DNA of 22,396 nucleotides from positions 1 through 22,396 of the forward strand of contig JBBQWZ010000063.1 of the NCBI GenBank assembly GCA_038210135.1. The letters run 5' to 3'. The notes under the pieces were generated by a model. That model was not told the origin of the DNA. It saw nothing but the letters and a program-made list of their open reading frames with translations, and ran no database searches. Positions 14,605 through 21,640 of this stretch are shown in pieces; the first letter of the stretch is position 1; each line of letters begins with the position of its first letter. Source of the stretch: JBBQWZ01 sp038210135. Its GTDB lineage: Bacteria > Acidobacteriota > Terriglobia > Bryobacterales > Bryobacteraceae. The position numbers were made by a program, and so were the translations under genes.

Positions 14605-15803
14605 CGTCTGAAGGCCAGCACGGCGTTCAGTCCACCGAACGCGAATGAGTTGGAGAGCGCGGCTTCGACTTGGACGGACCTTGCGTGGTTGGCGATGCAG
14701 TCGATCGGGCAGGCGGGGTCGAGCTCGTTGAAGTTCGCGGTGGGTGGCAGAATTCCGTGATGCAGGGCGAGTACGGTAGCGGCGGCCTCTAGCGCTCCGG
14801 CAGCGCCGAGGGCGTGGCCGTGCATCGATTTCGTCGAGCTGATGAGCGGCAGGTTCGAGCCGAAGATGCTCGCGATGGCCTCATATTCCGTCGGATCGTT
14901 GGCGCCGGTGCCGGTGCCGTGGGCATTGATGTAGCCGATCTGAGGGAGCGCCAGCGCCGCATCCGAGATGGCGGCGCGAATCGCCCGGGCTGCGCCTTTT
15001 GAGGATGGCTGCGTAATGTGGTGGGCGTCGGCGGTCATGCCGAAGCCGGAGATTTCGGCGTATATGGTAGCTCCGCGGGCACGGGCGGAGTCGAGCGTTT
15101 CGAGCACCAGCATAGCCGCGCCTTCGCCGAGAATCAGGCCTTTGCGATCCTTCGAAAATGGCCGGCAGGTGTCTGTGGAGACGACGCGCAGAGCTTCCCA
15201 GGCTTTCAGCGAACCGAGCGTAAACGGGGCTTCGCTGCCTCCGGCGATGGCAACATCGGCGACGCCGTTGCGCAGTAGCCAGAATGCCTGCCCGATGGCG
15301 TGATTCGAAGACGAACAGGCGGTGGCAAGGGTGAAGACGGGTCCGGTGATGCCAAACTCGAGCGAGATCCGGCTGGCCGCGGCGTTCGCCATGGACTTCG
15401 GAATCGAGAAGGGCGGAAAGCGCGTAGCGTTATTAGCGTATAAATCGCGATAGCCGATCTCTTCGCTCGCTTGACCGCCCATCGCGGAACCTGTGGCGAT
15501 GGCGGTTCGTTCGCGAAGCTCGTCCGTGAACACGATTCCCGAATCCGCGACGGCTTCGCGCGCCGCGACGTTGCCGAACATCGCGAAACGGTCCAGCAGG
15601 CTCGCGTCTTTTTCTTCGAAATGCTGCTTCCCATCGAAGCCGCGAACCTCGGCGCCATTCGGGAAGCGGGCGGAGCCGGGCGGAAGCGACTCGATGGGAC
15701 CGATTCCGGACCTGCCCTCCGAGAGCGCACTCCAGAAATCCAGTTTGCTGAGGCCGATCGCGGAAACGACTCCGATGCCTGTGATCGCGATGCGGCGATT
15801 CAT
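14586..15803 (-). CDS. Beta-ketoacyl-ACP synthase (FabF/NodE type)
   Basis: The 405-residue protein is a complete thiolase-fold condensing enzyme. The catalytic triad is intact: nucleophile Cys163 in TACSSSNHA, His295 in NAHGTGTGANDPTEYEA, and His330 in STKSMHGHALGAAGA with the conserved Lys325. The gate segment SNSFAFGGLN (about 384-393) is also present. It catalyses decarboxylative Claisen condensation of malonyl-ACP with an acyl primer in the cytoplasm. The ACP gene ends 3 nt upstream on the same strand, so the two are almost certainly translated together and act as a dedicated pair. A KAS gene coupled to a private ACP and not to other fab genes points to a specialised acyl chain rather than housekeeping synthesis. 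The 3' end overlaps the convergent TPR gene by 19 nt. FabF-type chemistry is certain; the chain it makes is not. Confidence 0.92.
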   Translation of the reverse strand: MNRRIAITGIGVVSAIGLSKLDFWSALSEGRSGIGPIESLPPGSARFPNGAEVRGFDGKQHFEEKDASLLDRFAMFGNVAAREAVADSGIVFTDELRERTAIATGSAMGGQASEEIGYRDLYANNATRFPPFSIPKSMANAAASRISLEFGITGPVFTLATACSSSNHAIGQAFWLLRNGVADVAIAGGSEAPFTLGSLKAWEALRVVSTDTCRPFSKDRKGLILGEGAAMLVLETLDSARARGATIYAEISGFGMTADAHHITQPSSKGAARAIRAAISDAALALPQIGYINAHGTGTGANDPTEYEAIASIFGSNLPLISSTKSMHGHALGAAGALEAAATVLALHHGILPPTANFNELDPACPIDCIANHARSVQVEAALSNSFAFGGLNAVLAFRRYLPGT

Positions 15804-15806
15804 GAC

Positions 15807-16082
15807 TTAAGCCGGTTTAGCGGCGAGAAGCTTTTCGATGCCCTCGACAGAAGCCCGCACGGTGCGCAGTTCGCGCGCGGCATCGTCCGGAATGTTGACG
15901 TCGAATTCGCCTTCAAGCCCGAACAGAATATTAATGCCGTCGAGTGAATCGATGTTCAATTCCTCGAAGGTGCTGTCGATGGTGATTTTTTCGACGGGCA
16001 TTTTCTGCGCGTTGGCGATGACGCGGATCACGCGTTCGGCGACGGATTCGGTGATGAGGTTCGGCGCTGCGGATTCAGACAT
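15807..16082 (-). CDS. Acyl carrier protein, dedicated
   Basis: The 91-residue acidic four-helix protein carries the phosphopantetheine attachment site Ser46 in ELNIDSLDGINILFGLE. This is close to the canonical DSLD motif but with a G-I-N-I continuation instead of V-E-L-V/I, suggesting a specialised rather than fatty-acid-synthesis ACP. Helix 1 (TESVAERVIRVIANAQ) requires the start at ATG 16082, because no later start keeps it. This start lies 55 nt inside the end of the deacetylase gene, in another frame. The gene ends 3 nt before the ketoacyl synthase, its likely partner. A housekeeping AcpP would normally sit near fabD/fabG/fabF, which are not seen here. Confidence 0.9.
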   Translation of the reverse strand: MSESAAPNLITESVAERVIRVIANAQKMPVEKITIDSTFEELNIDSLDGINILFGLEGEFDVNIPDDAARELRTVRASVEGIEKLLAAKPA

Positions 16083-16783
16083 AGCAGTTCACTGACCGTG
16101 ACGAAGCGAAATCCTTGGTCAAGCAATAAGGGTAACGCGGATCGGACGGCGTCGAGCATGGTGGTGAGGTCCGGCGCAGCCTGAATGTCACGGCCGTCGT
16201 GCAAACACAGGATCGCGCCGTGGTGCGCGCCCTTTAGCACGCGGTCCGAGATCGAGTTCGCGGGCAGGATCCAGTCGCGGCCGATGGTCGTCCACATGAC
16301 ACCAAGCAGGTCGAAGCGCTTTTGCGCGGCGCGAAGTCCGAACCAGCGCTGTCCGTACGGCGCGCGAAACAATTGGGGAGAGATGCCGGTCGCGGTGCCG
16401 ATCGCATTCTGCGCTTTGGTGAGTTCATTGCCGATGAAGGCCGCCGACTTCAGATAGAGGTGTGGATGCGAATAGGTATGATTGCCGAGCTCGTGGCCGG
16501 CGGCGACCACTTCACGCGCGATGTCGGGGTGCCGCTCGACGTTCATTCCACACTGGAAGAAGGTAGCGGGGATGCGGTTTTTCGCGAGGAATTCGAGGAG
16601 AATTGGGGTCGAGGTGCTGGGTCCGTCGTCGAACGTCAGCGCAAGAGTCGGCGGGGTGTTCTGATCGCGCGGACCATGCCACGCGGAGGGCCCGAAGATT
16701 TTCGAGGACTTTCCCCGGACTGCCCAGCTTAAGAAGCCGGTTGCGGCGGCGAGTGTTCCAACAGCCGCCGGAATCATGACCAT
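16028..16783 (-). CDS. NodB-type polysaccharide deacetylase, membrane-anchored
   Basis: From ATG 16783 the protein has 251 residues. A hydrophobic N-terminal segment (3-21) is a likely membrane anchor or uncleaved signal. The NodB homology domain covers about 45-233, with all motifs: TFDDGPS (50-56; catalytic base and metal Asp), NHTYSHPH (101-108; metal His102 and His106), RAPYG (140-144), a GRDW segment (168-171) and LCLHDG (193-198) with His195. It should remove acetyl groups from N-acetylhexosamines in a glycan outside or at the membrane. The ATG overlaps the stop of the upstream enolase-like gene by 10 nt, and a second ATG at 16777 gives the classic ATGA overlap and is equally possible. 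The open frame continues upstream to 17422 but encodes Arg-rich sequence antisense in character. The 3' end overlaps the ACP gene by 55 nt. Confidence 0.9.
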   Translation of the reverse strand: MVMIPAAVGTLAAATGFLSWAVRGKSSKIFGPSAWHGPRDQNTPPTLALTFDDGPSTSTPILLEFLAKNRIPATFFQCGMNVERHPDIAREVVAAGHELGNHTYSHPHLYLKSAAFIGNELTKAQNAIGTATGISPQLFRAPYGQRWFGLRAAQKRFDLLGVMWTTIGRDWILPANSISDRVLKGAHHGAILCLHDGRDIQAAPDLTTMLDAVRSALPLLLDQGFRFVTVSELLCLNPQRRTSSPNPSPNA

Positions 16784-18006
16784 TTTTCGCTGTGATCGCC
16801 GCTGACGGCCCAGGTCTCGGCCGGGGAGTCCAGGGTGAAGGTGGACCATGGGCCAGGAATCCACGGGTAGCGCCAGATTACGCTTTCGTCCACTTCCACG
16901 CCGAGGCCGGGTTCCCGCGACAATGCGAGCTCGCCGCGGTGAATGGTGAGCGGCTGCTTGAGAATTTCGGAAGCAAGTGGAAACGGGTACATGCCGGCGC
17001 CGCCGTCGTGCGTGTAACAAGGGTACTCGAGCCAGCGCACGACGGATTCCGGCCAGCAGACGCCGAGTTGCGCGGCGGCGACGAGTTCGAGCGCGGTGCC
17101 CCAACTGTGGAATGCGAAATGGAGTCCGGCGCGCGCGATGTCGGGGAACAGCCGCCGGGCTGCGGCGTAACCGCCCTGGCACACGACGTCCATTTGCACA
17201 TAATCGACGCAATCGGATTCGATGAGATCGAGGAAGCGCAGTTCGCTGGGCTCGTGCTCGCCGCTCGCGAGCGGCACGTGATCGAGTTCGTGAAGGCGGG
17301 CGTAAGCCGGGTGATCGTCCGGAGGCAGCGGCTCTTCGAGCCATGCAATGCGGTACGCGGACATCTGTTCGGCGACGCGCGCGATGGTTTCGGGCGAGTA
17401 ACTTTTGTCGCCCATGCGCCACCAGGTGTGGGCGTCGATCATGAGATCGAAATCGGGTCCGCAGGCTTCGCGCATGCGGCGAACAGTTTCCACGTCCTGG
17501 TCCGGGCCCATGCCAGGTCGCATTTTGTAAGCGCCAAATCCCATTTCGCGAACTCCGGCGGCTTCGGCGGCGTAGGCATCGGGCGACTGGTACATGCCGG
17601 CGGAACCGTACAGGCGGATGTGGTCACGAACGCGTCCGCCGAGCAATTCGGAAATGGGAACACCGCGCGCCTTACCAACCAAATCGTAGAGGGCGACTTC
17701 GACGGAGCCGTAGACCTTGTTGATTTCGGCATCCGTACCGGCGCCTTGTTGGAATTGGACACGGAGCGCATCGGGATCGGATAAAGTCCGTCCCATAAGG
17801 AAAGGAGCGACGATGTGCTCGATCGCTTTCTTGGCGCGTTCGCTCCCTTGCCCAGGCGCATAGCCGGTGAGTCCGTCGGTGGTCTGGATTCGAATCAACA
17901 TGGCGTCGCGCTTGGTGATGGTTCGCTCGCCTCCGTAATAGCGGAGCTTGAGCGGCTGCGGTAGAGGGTAGGAGAGAAGGAATGGTTGGACTGAGGAGAT
18001 TTTCAT
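16774..18006 (-). CDS. Enolase-superfamily enzyme, mandelate racemase/muconate lactonising type
   Basis: The 410-residue protein has the capping domain plus a beta-barrel. Candidate catalytic residues are the K-x-R pair Lys161/Arg163 (GAYKMRPGMG), metal ligands Asp191 (IDAHTWW), Glu224 or Glu225 (WLEEPLPP) and Glu250 (ASGEHE), and the barrel-end His300 (FAFHSWGTAL). Enzymes with this pattern abstract a proton next to a carboxylate; many are sugar-acid dehydratases or epimerases. The C-terminal block WRYPWIPGPW is probably family-specific. It is the first gene of a four-gene minus-strand operon, preceded by a candidate promoter; no strong Shine-Dalgarno is seen before ATG 18006. Its link to the deacetylase/ACP/KAS genes is unexplained. 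The superfamily is certain; the substrate is unknown. Confidence 0.9.
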   Translation of the reverse strand: MKISSVQPFLLSYPLPQPLKLRYYGGERTITKRDAMLIRIQTTDGLTGYAPGQGSERAKKAIEHIVAPFLMGRTLSDPDALRVQFQQGAGTDAEINKVYGSVEVALYDLVGKARGVPISELLGGRVRDHIRLYGSAGMYQSPDAYAAEAAGVREMGFGAYKMRPGMGPDQDVETVRRMREACGPDFDLMIDAHTWWRMGDKSYSPETIARVAEQMSAYRIAWLEEPLPPDDHPAYARLHELDHVPLASGEHEPSELRFLDLIESDCVDYVQMDVVCQGGYAAARRLFPDIARAGLHFAFHSWGTALELVAAAQLGVCWPESVVRWLEYPCYTHDGGAGMYPFPLASEILKQPLTIHRGELALSREPGLGVEVDESVIWRYPWIPGPWSTFTLDSPAETWAVSGDHSEKWS

Positions 18007-18077
18007 GCGCGATGACTGGCGGATTCAAATGGGTATGCTCCGGCGGGAGCGATTTCTTGAGCGTAACAAAAACGCGG

Positions 18078-18106
18078 TATATAGCGACTTTTTGAACTGA
18101 ACGCAA
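18078..18106 (-). promoter_or_regulatory. Candidate sigma-70-type promoter of the enolase-deacetylase-ACP-KAS operon
   Basis: On the minus strand, TTGCGT (18106-18101) is followed after exactly 17 nt by TATATA (18083-18078). Transcription would start near 18071, leaving a leader of about 65 nt before the ATG at 18006. The leader contains a small hairpin GCTCC-CGCC-GGAGC (plus 18037-18050). The -35 partly overlaps the T-tract of the upstream terminator. Both hexamers are imperfect. Confidence 0.45.
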
Positions 18107-18136
18107 AAAAGGCCGGATGCTGTGAAGCACCCGGCC
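18105..18136 (-). terminator. Rho-independent terminator after the molybdopterin-binding protein gene
   Basis: On the minus strand an 11-bp stem (GGCCGGGTGCT paired with AGCATCCGGCC, one G-U pair) with a TCAC tetraloop is followed immediately by six T residues (18110-18105). It lies 56 nt downstream of the stop codon at 18193. It is the only unambiguous intrinsic terminator seen in the window and separates two minus-strand transcription units. Confidence 0.9.
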
Positions 18137-18192
18137 GAGGAGCACCCATAAGTCGCTTGGAGGTAGCCAACCCGGGTATGCGGAGGAACCGT

Positions 18193-19164
18193 TTAGCTGA
18201 GTAGGCCGCCATGTCCGAGGCAGCCCACTTCCCATCCGGAGACCCGGTAGCGCGCAAGCATGGGCGGCAGCACCAAGTCCACAATATTTTCTTTGGCCGA
18301 GCGGAAACATCCCGGCGCGGACAGAATTGGAGTTTCGTCCCGGTATGCTAGCAGGAAAAGATTGCCCGGTTCAACGGGAGCGAGAAATCGTTCCAATTGG
18401 CAGTTTACGCGCATCAGGGCGCGCCCAACAGTATCGGCCGGACCGGCCGGCGCGGTGGTGGACGCCACGATGACGACCGTAGGTTTCGCTTTCAGCAGAT
18501 GTTCGAGACCGCGGGCGACCGCGGTTTCTTCCTCGACGGCACTGAGGACGTAATTGGCGGACACGCCGAGACGTTCGAGTCGCTGCGTCATCACCGGCTC
18601 AAAAAGCTGCCGCGCACGGTCGCCTGAAACCAGGTCCGTGTAGAGGATGCCGATGGTTGGGGTTCGAATGGGCCGGGCTTGCAGAATCGGGCCGCGTTCT
18701 TTGAGGATCGAGATGAGCGCGTCGAGCTGGGTTTGGGGCACGGCGAACGGCGTACTCTTCACGGTTGCCACGCGCTGACCGGCGGCGGCGTGACGGAAAT
18801 TCAGGATCGTCGCGATGACGACGCTAGACGCGCAGTTGATCTGGCGAAGCAGGTCGTCGTCCACGAGTACGCAGCAGTCTTCGGTCGCGACCAGATTGGC
18901 GCGTCCGCCGCTGGCAAGCCGGATTTCCATGCAGCCGCAGCCCATTTCGCAGGAAACCTGGCGCACGGCTTCGTCTTCCGAGACTTCGCCCTCTTCGAGC
19001 TCTGTAACCCAGACGTCGTTCATGCCTGCAGTGGAAAGCAAGCGGACATCTTCGTCGCTGAGCAGGTGGCCTTTGCCGAGTAGCTTCTTTCCGCCGGGAC
19101 GGAATATGGTACAGCTCAGGATTCGTCCTGTGGATTCCCGAACATCAACGGTTTGGGCTTTCAT
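18193..19164 (-). CDS. Molybdopterin-binding (MoCF-domain) protein
   Basis: The 323-residue protein resembles the stand-alone molybdopterin-binding proteins related to MoeA/MogA/CinA. It has an N-terminal part with KGHLLSDEDVRLL (31-43), a MoCF-like Rossmann domain from about 168 (TPTIGILYTDLVSGDRA), TVVIVASTTAPAGPADTVG (229-247), PVEPGNLFLLAY (263-274), and the family's C-terminal FDLVLP-like (VDLVLPPMLA) and GHGGL signature at the very end. Members are thought to bind molybdopterin or its precursors in cofactor maturation. The N-terminal part has a cysteine cluster C72-EMG-C76-G-C78 and a Cys97-Cys98 pair. ATG 19164 is preceded by GGGAGAG at Shine-Dalgarno spacing and is preferred over the upstream in-frame TTG at 19179. 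No moa/mob genes or molybdoenzymes are nearby. It is transcribed alone, ending at a strong terminator. Confidence 0.8.
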   Translation of the reverse strand: MKAQTVDVRESTGRILSCTIFRPGGKKLLGKGHLLSDEDVRLLSTAGMNDVWVTELEEGEVSEDEAVRQVSCEMGCGCMEIRLASGGRANLVATEDCCVLVDDDLLRQINCASSVVIATILNFRHAAAGQRVATVKSTPFAVPQTQLDALISILKERGPILQARPIRTPTIGILYTDLVSGDRARQLFEPVMTQRLERLGVSANYVLSAVEEETAVARGLEHLLKAKPTVVIVASTTAPAGPADTVGRALMRVNCQLERFLAPVEPGNLFLLAYRDETPILSAPGCFRSAKENIVDLVLPPMLARYRVSGWEVGCLGHGGLLS

Positions 19165-19307
19165 CGCTCTCCCACTCAATGACTAGACTGATGAACGAGC
19201 CTATTTCACGCTCGCTCTAAGTGTATGTGGAGAACTATAAAATAAAATCTCAAGTAAAAACTGTGCAAAAGAGATCATCTCATCAGTTATGTTAGATACC
19301 GTGCGTT
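19165..19307. other. AT-rich intergenic region upstream of the molybdopterin-binding gene
   Basis: The 143 nt between the argA stop and the next gene contain the AT-richest stretch of the window (about 19230-19270), probably the promoter region of the minus-strand molybdopterin-binding gene. TTGCAC and TTATTT/TATTTT boxes can be paired at 17-18 nt, but no choice is compelling. An inverted repeat CGAGC-N9-GCTCG lies near 19196-19214 in the presumed leader. Confidence 0.3.
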
Positions 19308-19844
19308 CTACCTGAGGACAGGGAAAGCAATCGGCTCGAGCAGTTGTACCGGTCGAATCAAGGCAGGACGCTCGATTTCGGCCTTTAGACGCCGTAACAT
19401 CGCGATTTCATCGCACGCCTGAAACTTGGGGCAACGCAAGCAATCCTTCCACGCCTTGAGCGGAAGTTCGCCGCGGTCCACCTCATCAAAACCGAGTTTT
19501 TTGAAAAATCCAGGCACATATGTAAAGGCGAATAAAGAATACAGTCCGTGACAATTCGACTCCTCAATTAGAGATTCAACGATCCGGCGACCCATTCCGT
19601 GCTGTTTCTGCTCAGGATCGACAGCGAGCGAGCGGACTTCGGCGGAGGTGGTTGTATAGAAATGTAATGCTCCGCAGCCGACCAGTTGAGTGTCATTAAA
19701 TGCAACTGTGAAGTCGCGGATATTCTCGGCCATTTCGAATTCGGTTCGAGGCAGCATAATGCCTTTGGTGGCGTAAGCGTTGATCAAGCGGAGCAATGGC
19801 GGAATATCGGTGAGGGCAGCCTTACGGAGGGTGATTTCGGACAT
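19308..19844 (-). CDS. argA: Short-type N-acetylglutamate synthase (GNAT family)
   Basis: The 178-residue protein is a GNAT acetyltransferase of the short ArgA type, which makes N-acetylglutamate from acetyl-CoA and glutamate as the first step of arginine synthesis. Characteristic segments are LINAYATKGIMLPRT near the N-terminus, LVGCGALHFY, EVRSLAVDPEQKQHGMGRRIVE (acetyl-CoA-binding motif A), FAFTYVPGFFKKLGFDEVDR, and the cysteine-containing DCLRCPKFQACDEIAM block near 134-149. It lacks the kinase-like regulatory domain of E. coli ArgA. It starts 9 nt after argB, and the order argC-argB-argA on the minus strand supports the assignment. No obvious Shine-Dalgarno precedes the ATG, so translational coupling is likely. 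Only a weak hairpin follows it. Confidence 0.9.
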   Translation of the reverse strand: MSEITLRKAALTDIPPLLRLINAYATKGIMLPRTEFEMAENIRDFTVAFNDTQLVGCGALHFYTTTSAEVRSLAVDPEQKQHGMGRRIVESLIEESNCHGLYSLFAFTYVPGFFKKLGFDEVDRGELPLKAWKDCLRCPKFQACDEIAMLRRLKAEIERPALIRPVQLLEPIAFPVLR

Positions 19845-19853
19845 GACGGTCGG

Positions 19854-20621
19854 TTACGGCAGGAGCAGAGTGCCCAGCCGTTCTCCTTTCAACAGGCAGC
19901 TGACAATTCCGGGCTGCGCGCCGGCCGCGATGTGAACGGAACCACGGGTGGCTCTCAACGCACCGATGGCGGCTTCGAGCTTGGCCTGCATCCCTCCGGC
20001 GGCGACGCCAGTGGCGATGAGGTCACCTGCGTCCTGCGCGGATAGTTCGGCGATCGTCTGGCCATCCGATCCACGGACGCCTTCGACGTCGGTCAGAAAA
20101 AGCAGCCGATCCGCTTCGAACGCCACGGCAAGCGTGGAGGCCATCTGATCGGCATTGACGTTATAAATTTGACCTTGTGAATCGCCGCCAACGCAGGCGA
20201 CCACCGGCAGGAATGCGTTCGAAGAAAGCAAATTCAGCAGGGCGGCGTTGGCTCGGACCGGGCGTCCCACAGCACCAAGCTCCGGGTTCCAGATCTCGCA
20301 ATCGACGAGGCCTCCATCGAGGCCGCATAGGCCCACAGCGGCGGCTCCGGCATTCACGAAGGCGCTGACTAGATCTTTGTTCACGCTTCCGGCGAAGACT
20401 TTTACGACGGCGTCGATGACTTCAGGCGTCGAGACGCGCAACCCGTTTACGAATTTGCTTTCGATGCCGCGTTCGGCCAAGAAGCGGGTCATCTGCTTGC
20501 CGCCTCCGTGGACAACGGCGACCTGATGCTGCTTCGCGGCGGCGGCGATTTCTTGGGCGAGGCGCGCGCGGGTGGTGGGATCGTCAAGCAGGGTTCCGCC
20601 GAGTTTGATGAGCACCTTCAT
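19854..20621 (-). CDS. argB: Acetylglutamate kinase
   Basis: The 255-residue protein is a complete amino-acid-kinase-fold enzyme that phosphorylates N-acetylglutamate, the second step of arginine synthesis. It has the nucleotide-binding Lys6 in IKLGGT, the substrate loop VVHGGGKQMTRFL (36-48), NVNADQMAS with Asp158 (153-162), LLFLTDVEGV (173-182) and Lys214 in GGMQAKLEAA. Its length is that of the short, arginine-insensitive type without the N-terminal helix used for hexamer feedback in other bacteria, so feedback inhibition by arginine is not expected from the sequence. Its ATG overlaps the argC stop by 4 nt (ATGA), and argA starts 9 nt downstream. Confidence 0.95.
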   Translation of the reverse strand: MKVLIKLGGTLLDDPTTRARLAQEIAAAAKQHQVAVVHGGGKQMTRFLAERGIESKFVNGLRVSTPEVIDAVVKVFAGSVNKDLVSAFVNAGAAAVGLCGLDGGLVDCEIWNPELGAVGRPVRANAALLNLLSSNAFLPVVACVGGDSQGQIYNVNADQMASTLAVAFEADRLLFLTDVEGVRGSDGQTIAELSAQDAGDLIATGVAAGGMQAKLEAAIGALRATRGSVHIAAGAQPGIVSCLLKGERLGTLLLP

Positions 20622-21640
20622 AGCAGGCCCGCCGCCTCTTCAAAACCGAACGCGAGGTTCATGTTCTGGATCGCCTGGCCGGCCGCGCCCTTGGTCAGGT
20701 TGTCGATGGCCGCGATCACAACCGCGCGGCGCGTGGCGGCGTCAAAAACGAAGCCAATGTCGCAGAAATTGGTCCGCTGAATGCCGTGCAGGTCCGGAAC
20801 TTCGCCCGGTTTGTAGAGGCGGACGAACGGTTCGTTCGCGTAGCGAGCCTGATAGATCTCGAAGAGCTGATCGGCCGTTGTACCCGCGATAGCGCGGAAG
20901 TAGATGGTCTCCAGAATGCCGCGGTCGAGCGGCAGGAGCTGTGCCGTGAAACTGAATTCATCCAGCTCAAGCCCGGAATTCAGCAGAACTTCGGGAATGT
21001 GGCGATGGTTCAAAATCGAGTACGCCGAGAAGTTTTCGGTGACTTCGCAGAAAGCGGTCTTGAGGCTGGGCTTGCGGCCCGCGCCACTGACGCCGCTCTT
21101 GGCATCGCAGACGATACCGGCGCTACGATCGACAATTCCGGCTTCGATCAACGGACGAATGGCGAGATTCGCGGCGGTCGGATAGCAACCGGGGTTCGAA
21201 ATCAGGCGCGCGCCGCGAACGCGATCGCGATAGAACTCAGGGAGTCCGTAGACGGCCTCGGTCAGCAGTTCCGGTGCGGTGTGTTCTTCCGTATACCAGC
21301 GTTTGTAGATCTCGGCCGACGGGAAACGGAATGCTCCGCTGAGATCGATCACGCGAATGCCCGCGTCGAGCAGCGGCGCAGCAGCTTCCATCGAGACTTC
21401 CGGCGGCGTGGCGAGAAAAATGACGGCGAGGCCGGCTGCCTTTGCGGCCTCCACGGAAAAAGCGATACGTTCCGGACTCTTCGCATTGATGGGCCGAGGC
21501 CGATCGGCGGCGTCCGAACGGTGTTCGAGCAAGACGGCATCAGCGTGCGGATGGTGCGCGAGCAGGCGAACCAGTTCCTCGCCGCTGTAACCGCGAAATC
21601 CGACGATACCGGCACGAATGCCTGATGAGTAATTATGCAC
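20618..21640 (-). CDS. argC: N-acetyl-gamma-glutamyl-phosphate reductase
   Basis: The 340-residue protein reduces N-acetylglutamyl-5-phosphate with NADPH, the third arginine step. It shows the Rossmann start AGIVGFRGYSGEELVRLL (10-27), LATPPEVSM, the active-site Cys152 in SNPGCYPTA, KSGVSGAGR and the histidine-containing block NHRHIPEV (211-218). It is the first gene of the argCBA operon. The start codon is GTG at 21640, the only sensible in-frame start before the Rossmann fold. No Shine-Dalgarno precedes it, and a TATAAT only about 12 nt upstream implies a very short leader or leaderless mRNA. Two ARG-box-like palindromes cover this region, suggesting repression by an ArgR-type regulator. 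Confidence 0.95.
   Translation of the reverse strand: MHNYSSGIRAGIVGFRGYSGEELVRLLAHHPHADAVLLEHRSDAADRPRPINAKSPERIAFSVEAAKAAGLAVIFLATPPEVSMEAAAPLLDAGIRVIDLSGAFRFPSAEIYKRWYTEEHTAPELLTEAVYGLPEFYRDRVRGARLISNPGCYPTAANLAIRPLIEAGIVDRSAGIVCDAKSGVSGAGRKPSLKTAFCEVTENFSAYSILNHRHIPEVLLNSGLELDEFSFTAQLLPLDRGILETIYFRAIAGTTADQLFEIYQARYANEPFVRLYKPGEVPDLHGIQRTNFCDIGFVFDAATRRAVVIAAIDNLTKGAAGQAIQNMNLAFGFEEAAGLL

Noticed and set aside
16784..17422. Extension of the deacetylase frame to 464 residues
   Set aside because: The extra 213 residues are Arg/Ala-rich and run inside the enolase-family gene in another frame, whose codons are clearly the real ones.
16792..17784. 330-residue plus-strand open frame antisense to the enolase-family gene
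   Set aside because: No domain is recognisable, and the opposite strand encodes a complete enzyme with conserved catalytic residues. The same reasoning removes the long antisense frames at 2275-3366, 7999-9150, 9596-10429 and 20786-21625.
14586..18006. Calling the cluster true Nod factor genes (nodB, nodF, nodE)
   Set aside because: No NodA acyltransferase, NodC chitin synthase or nod-box is present, and motif similarity alone does not show orthology; only the functional analogy is kept as a hypothesis.
18137..18192. Molybdenum cofactor riboswitch
   Set aside because: The structured segment is downstream of the molybdopterin-binding gene, not in its leader, and I could not match it to the riboswitch consensus.
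19267..19281. Intrinsic terminator after argA
   Set aside because: The minus-strand hairpin has only a 4-bp stem (GAGA-TGA-TCTC) before TTTT, too weak to claim.
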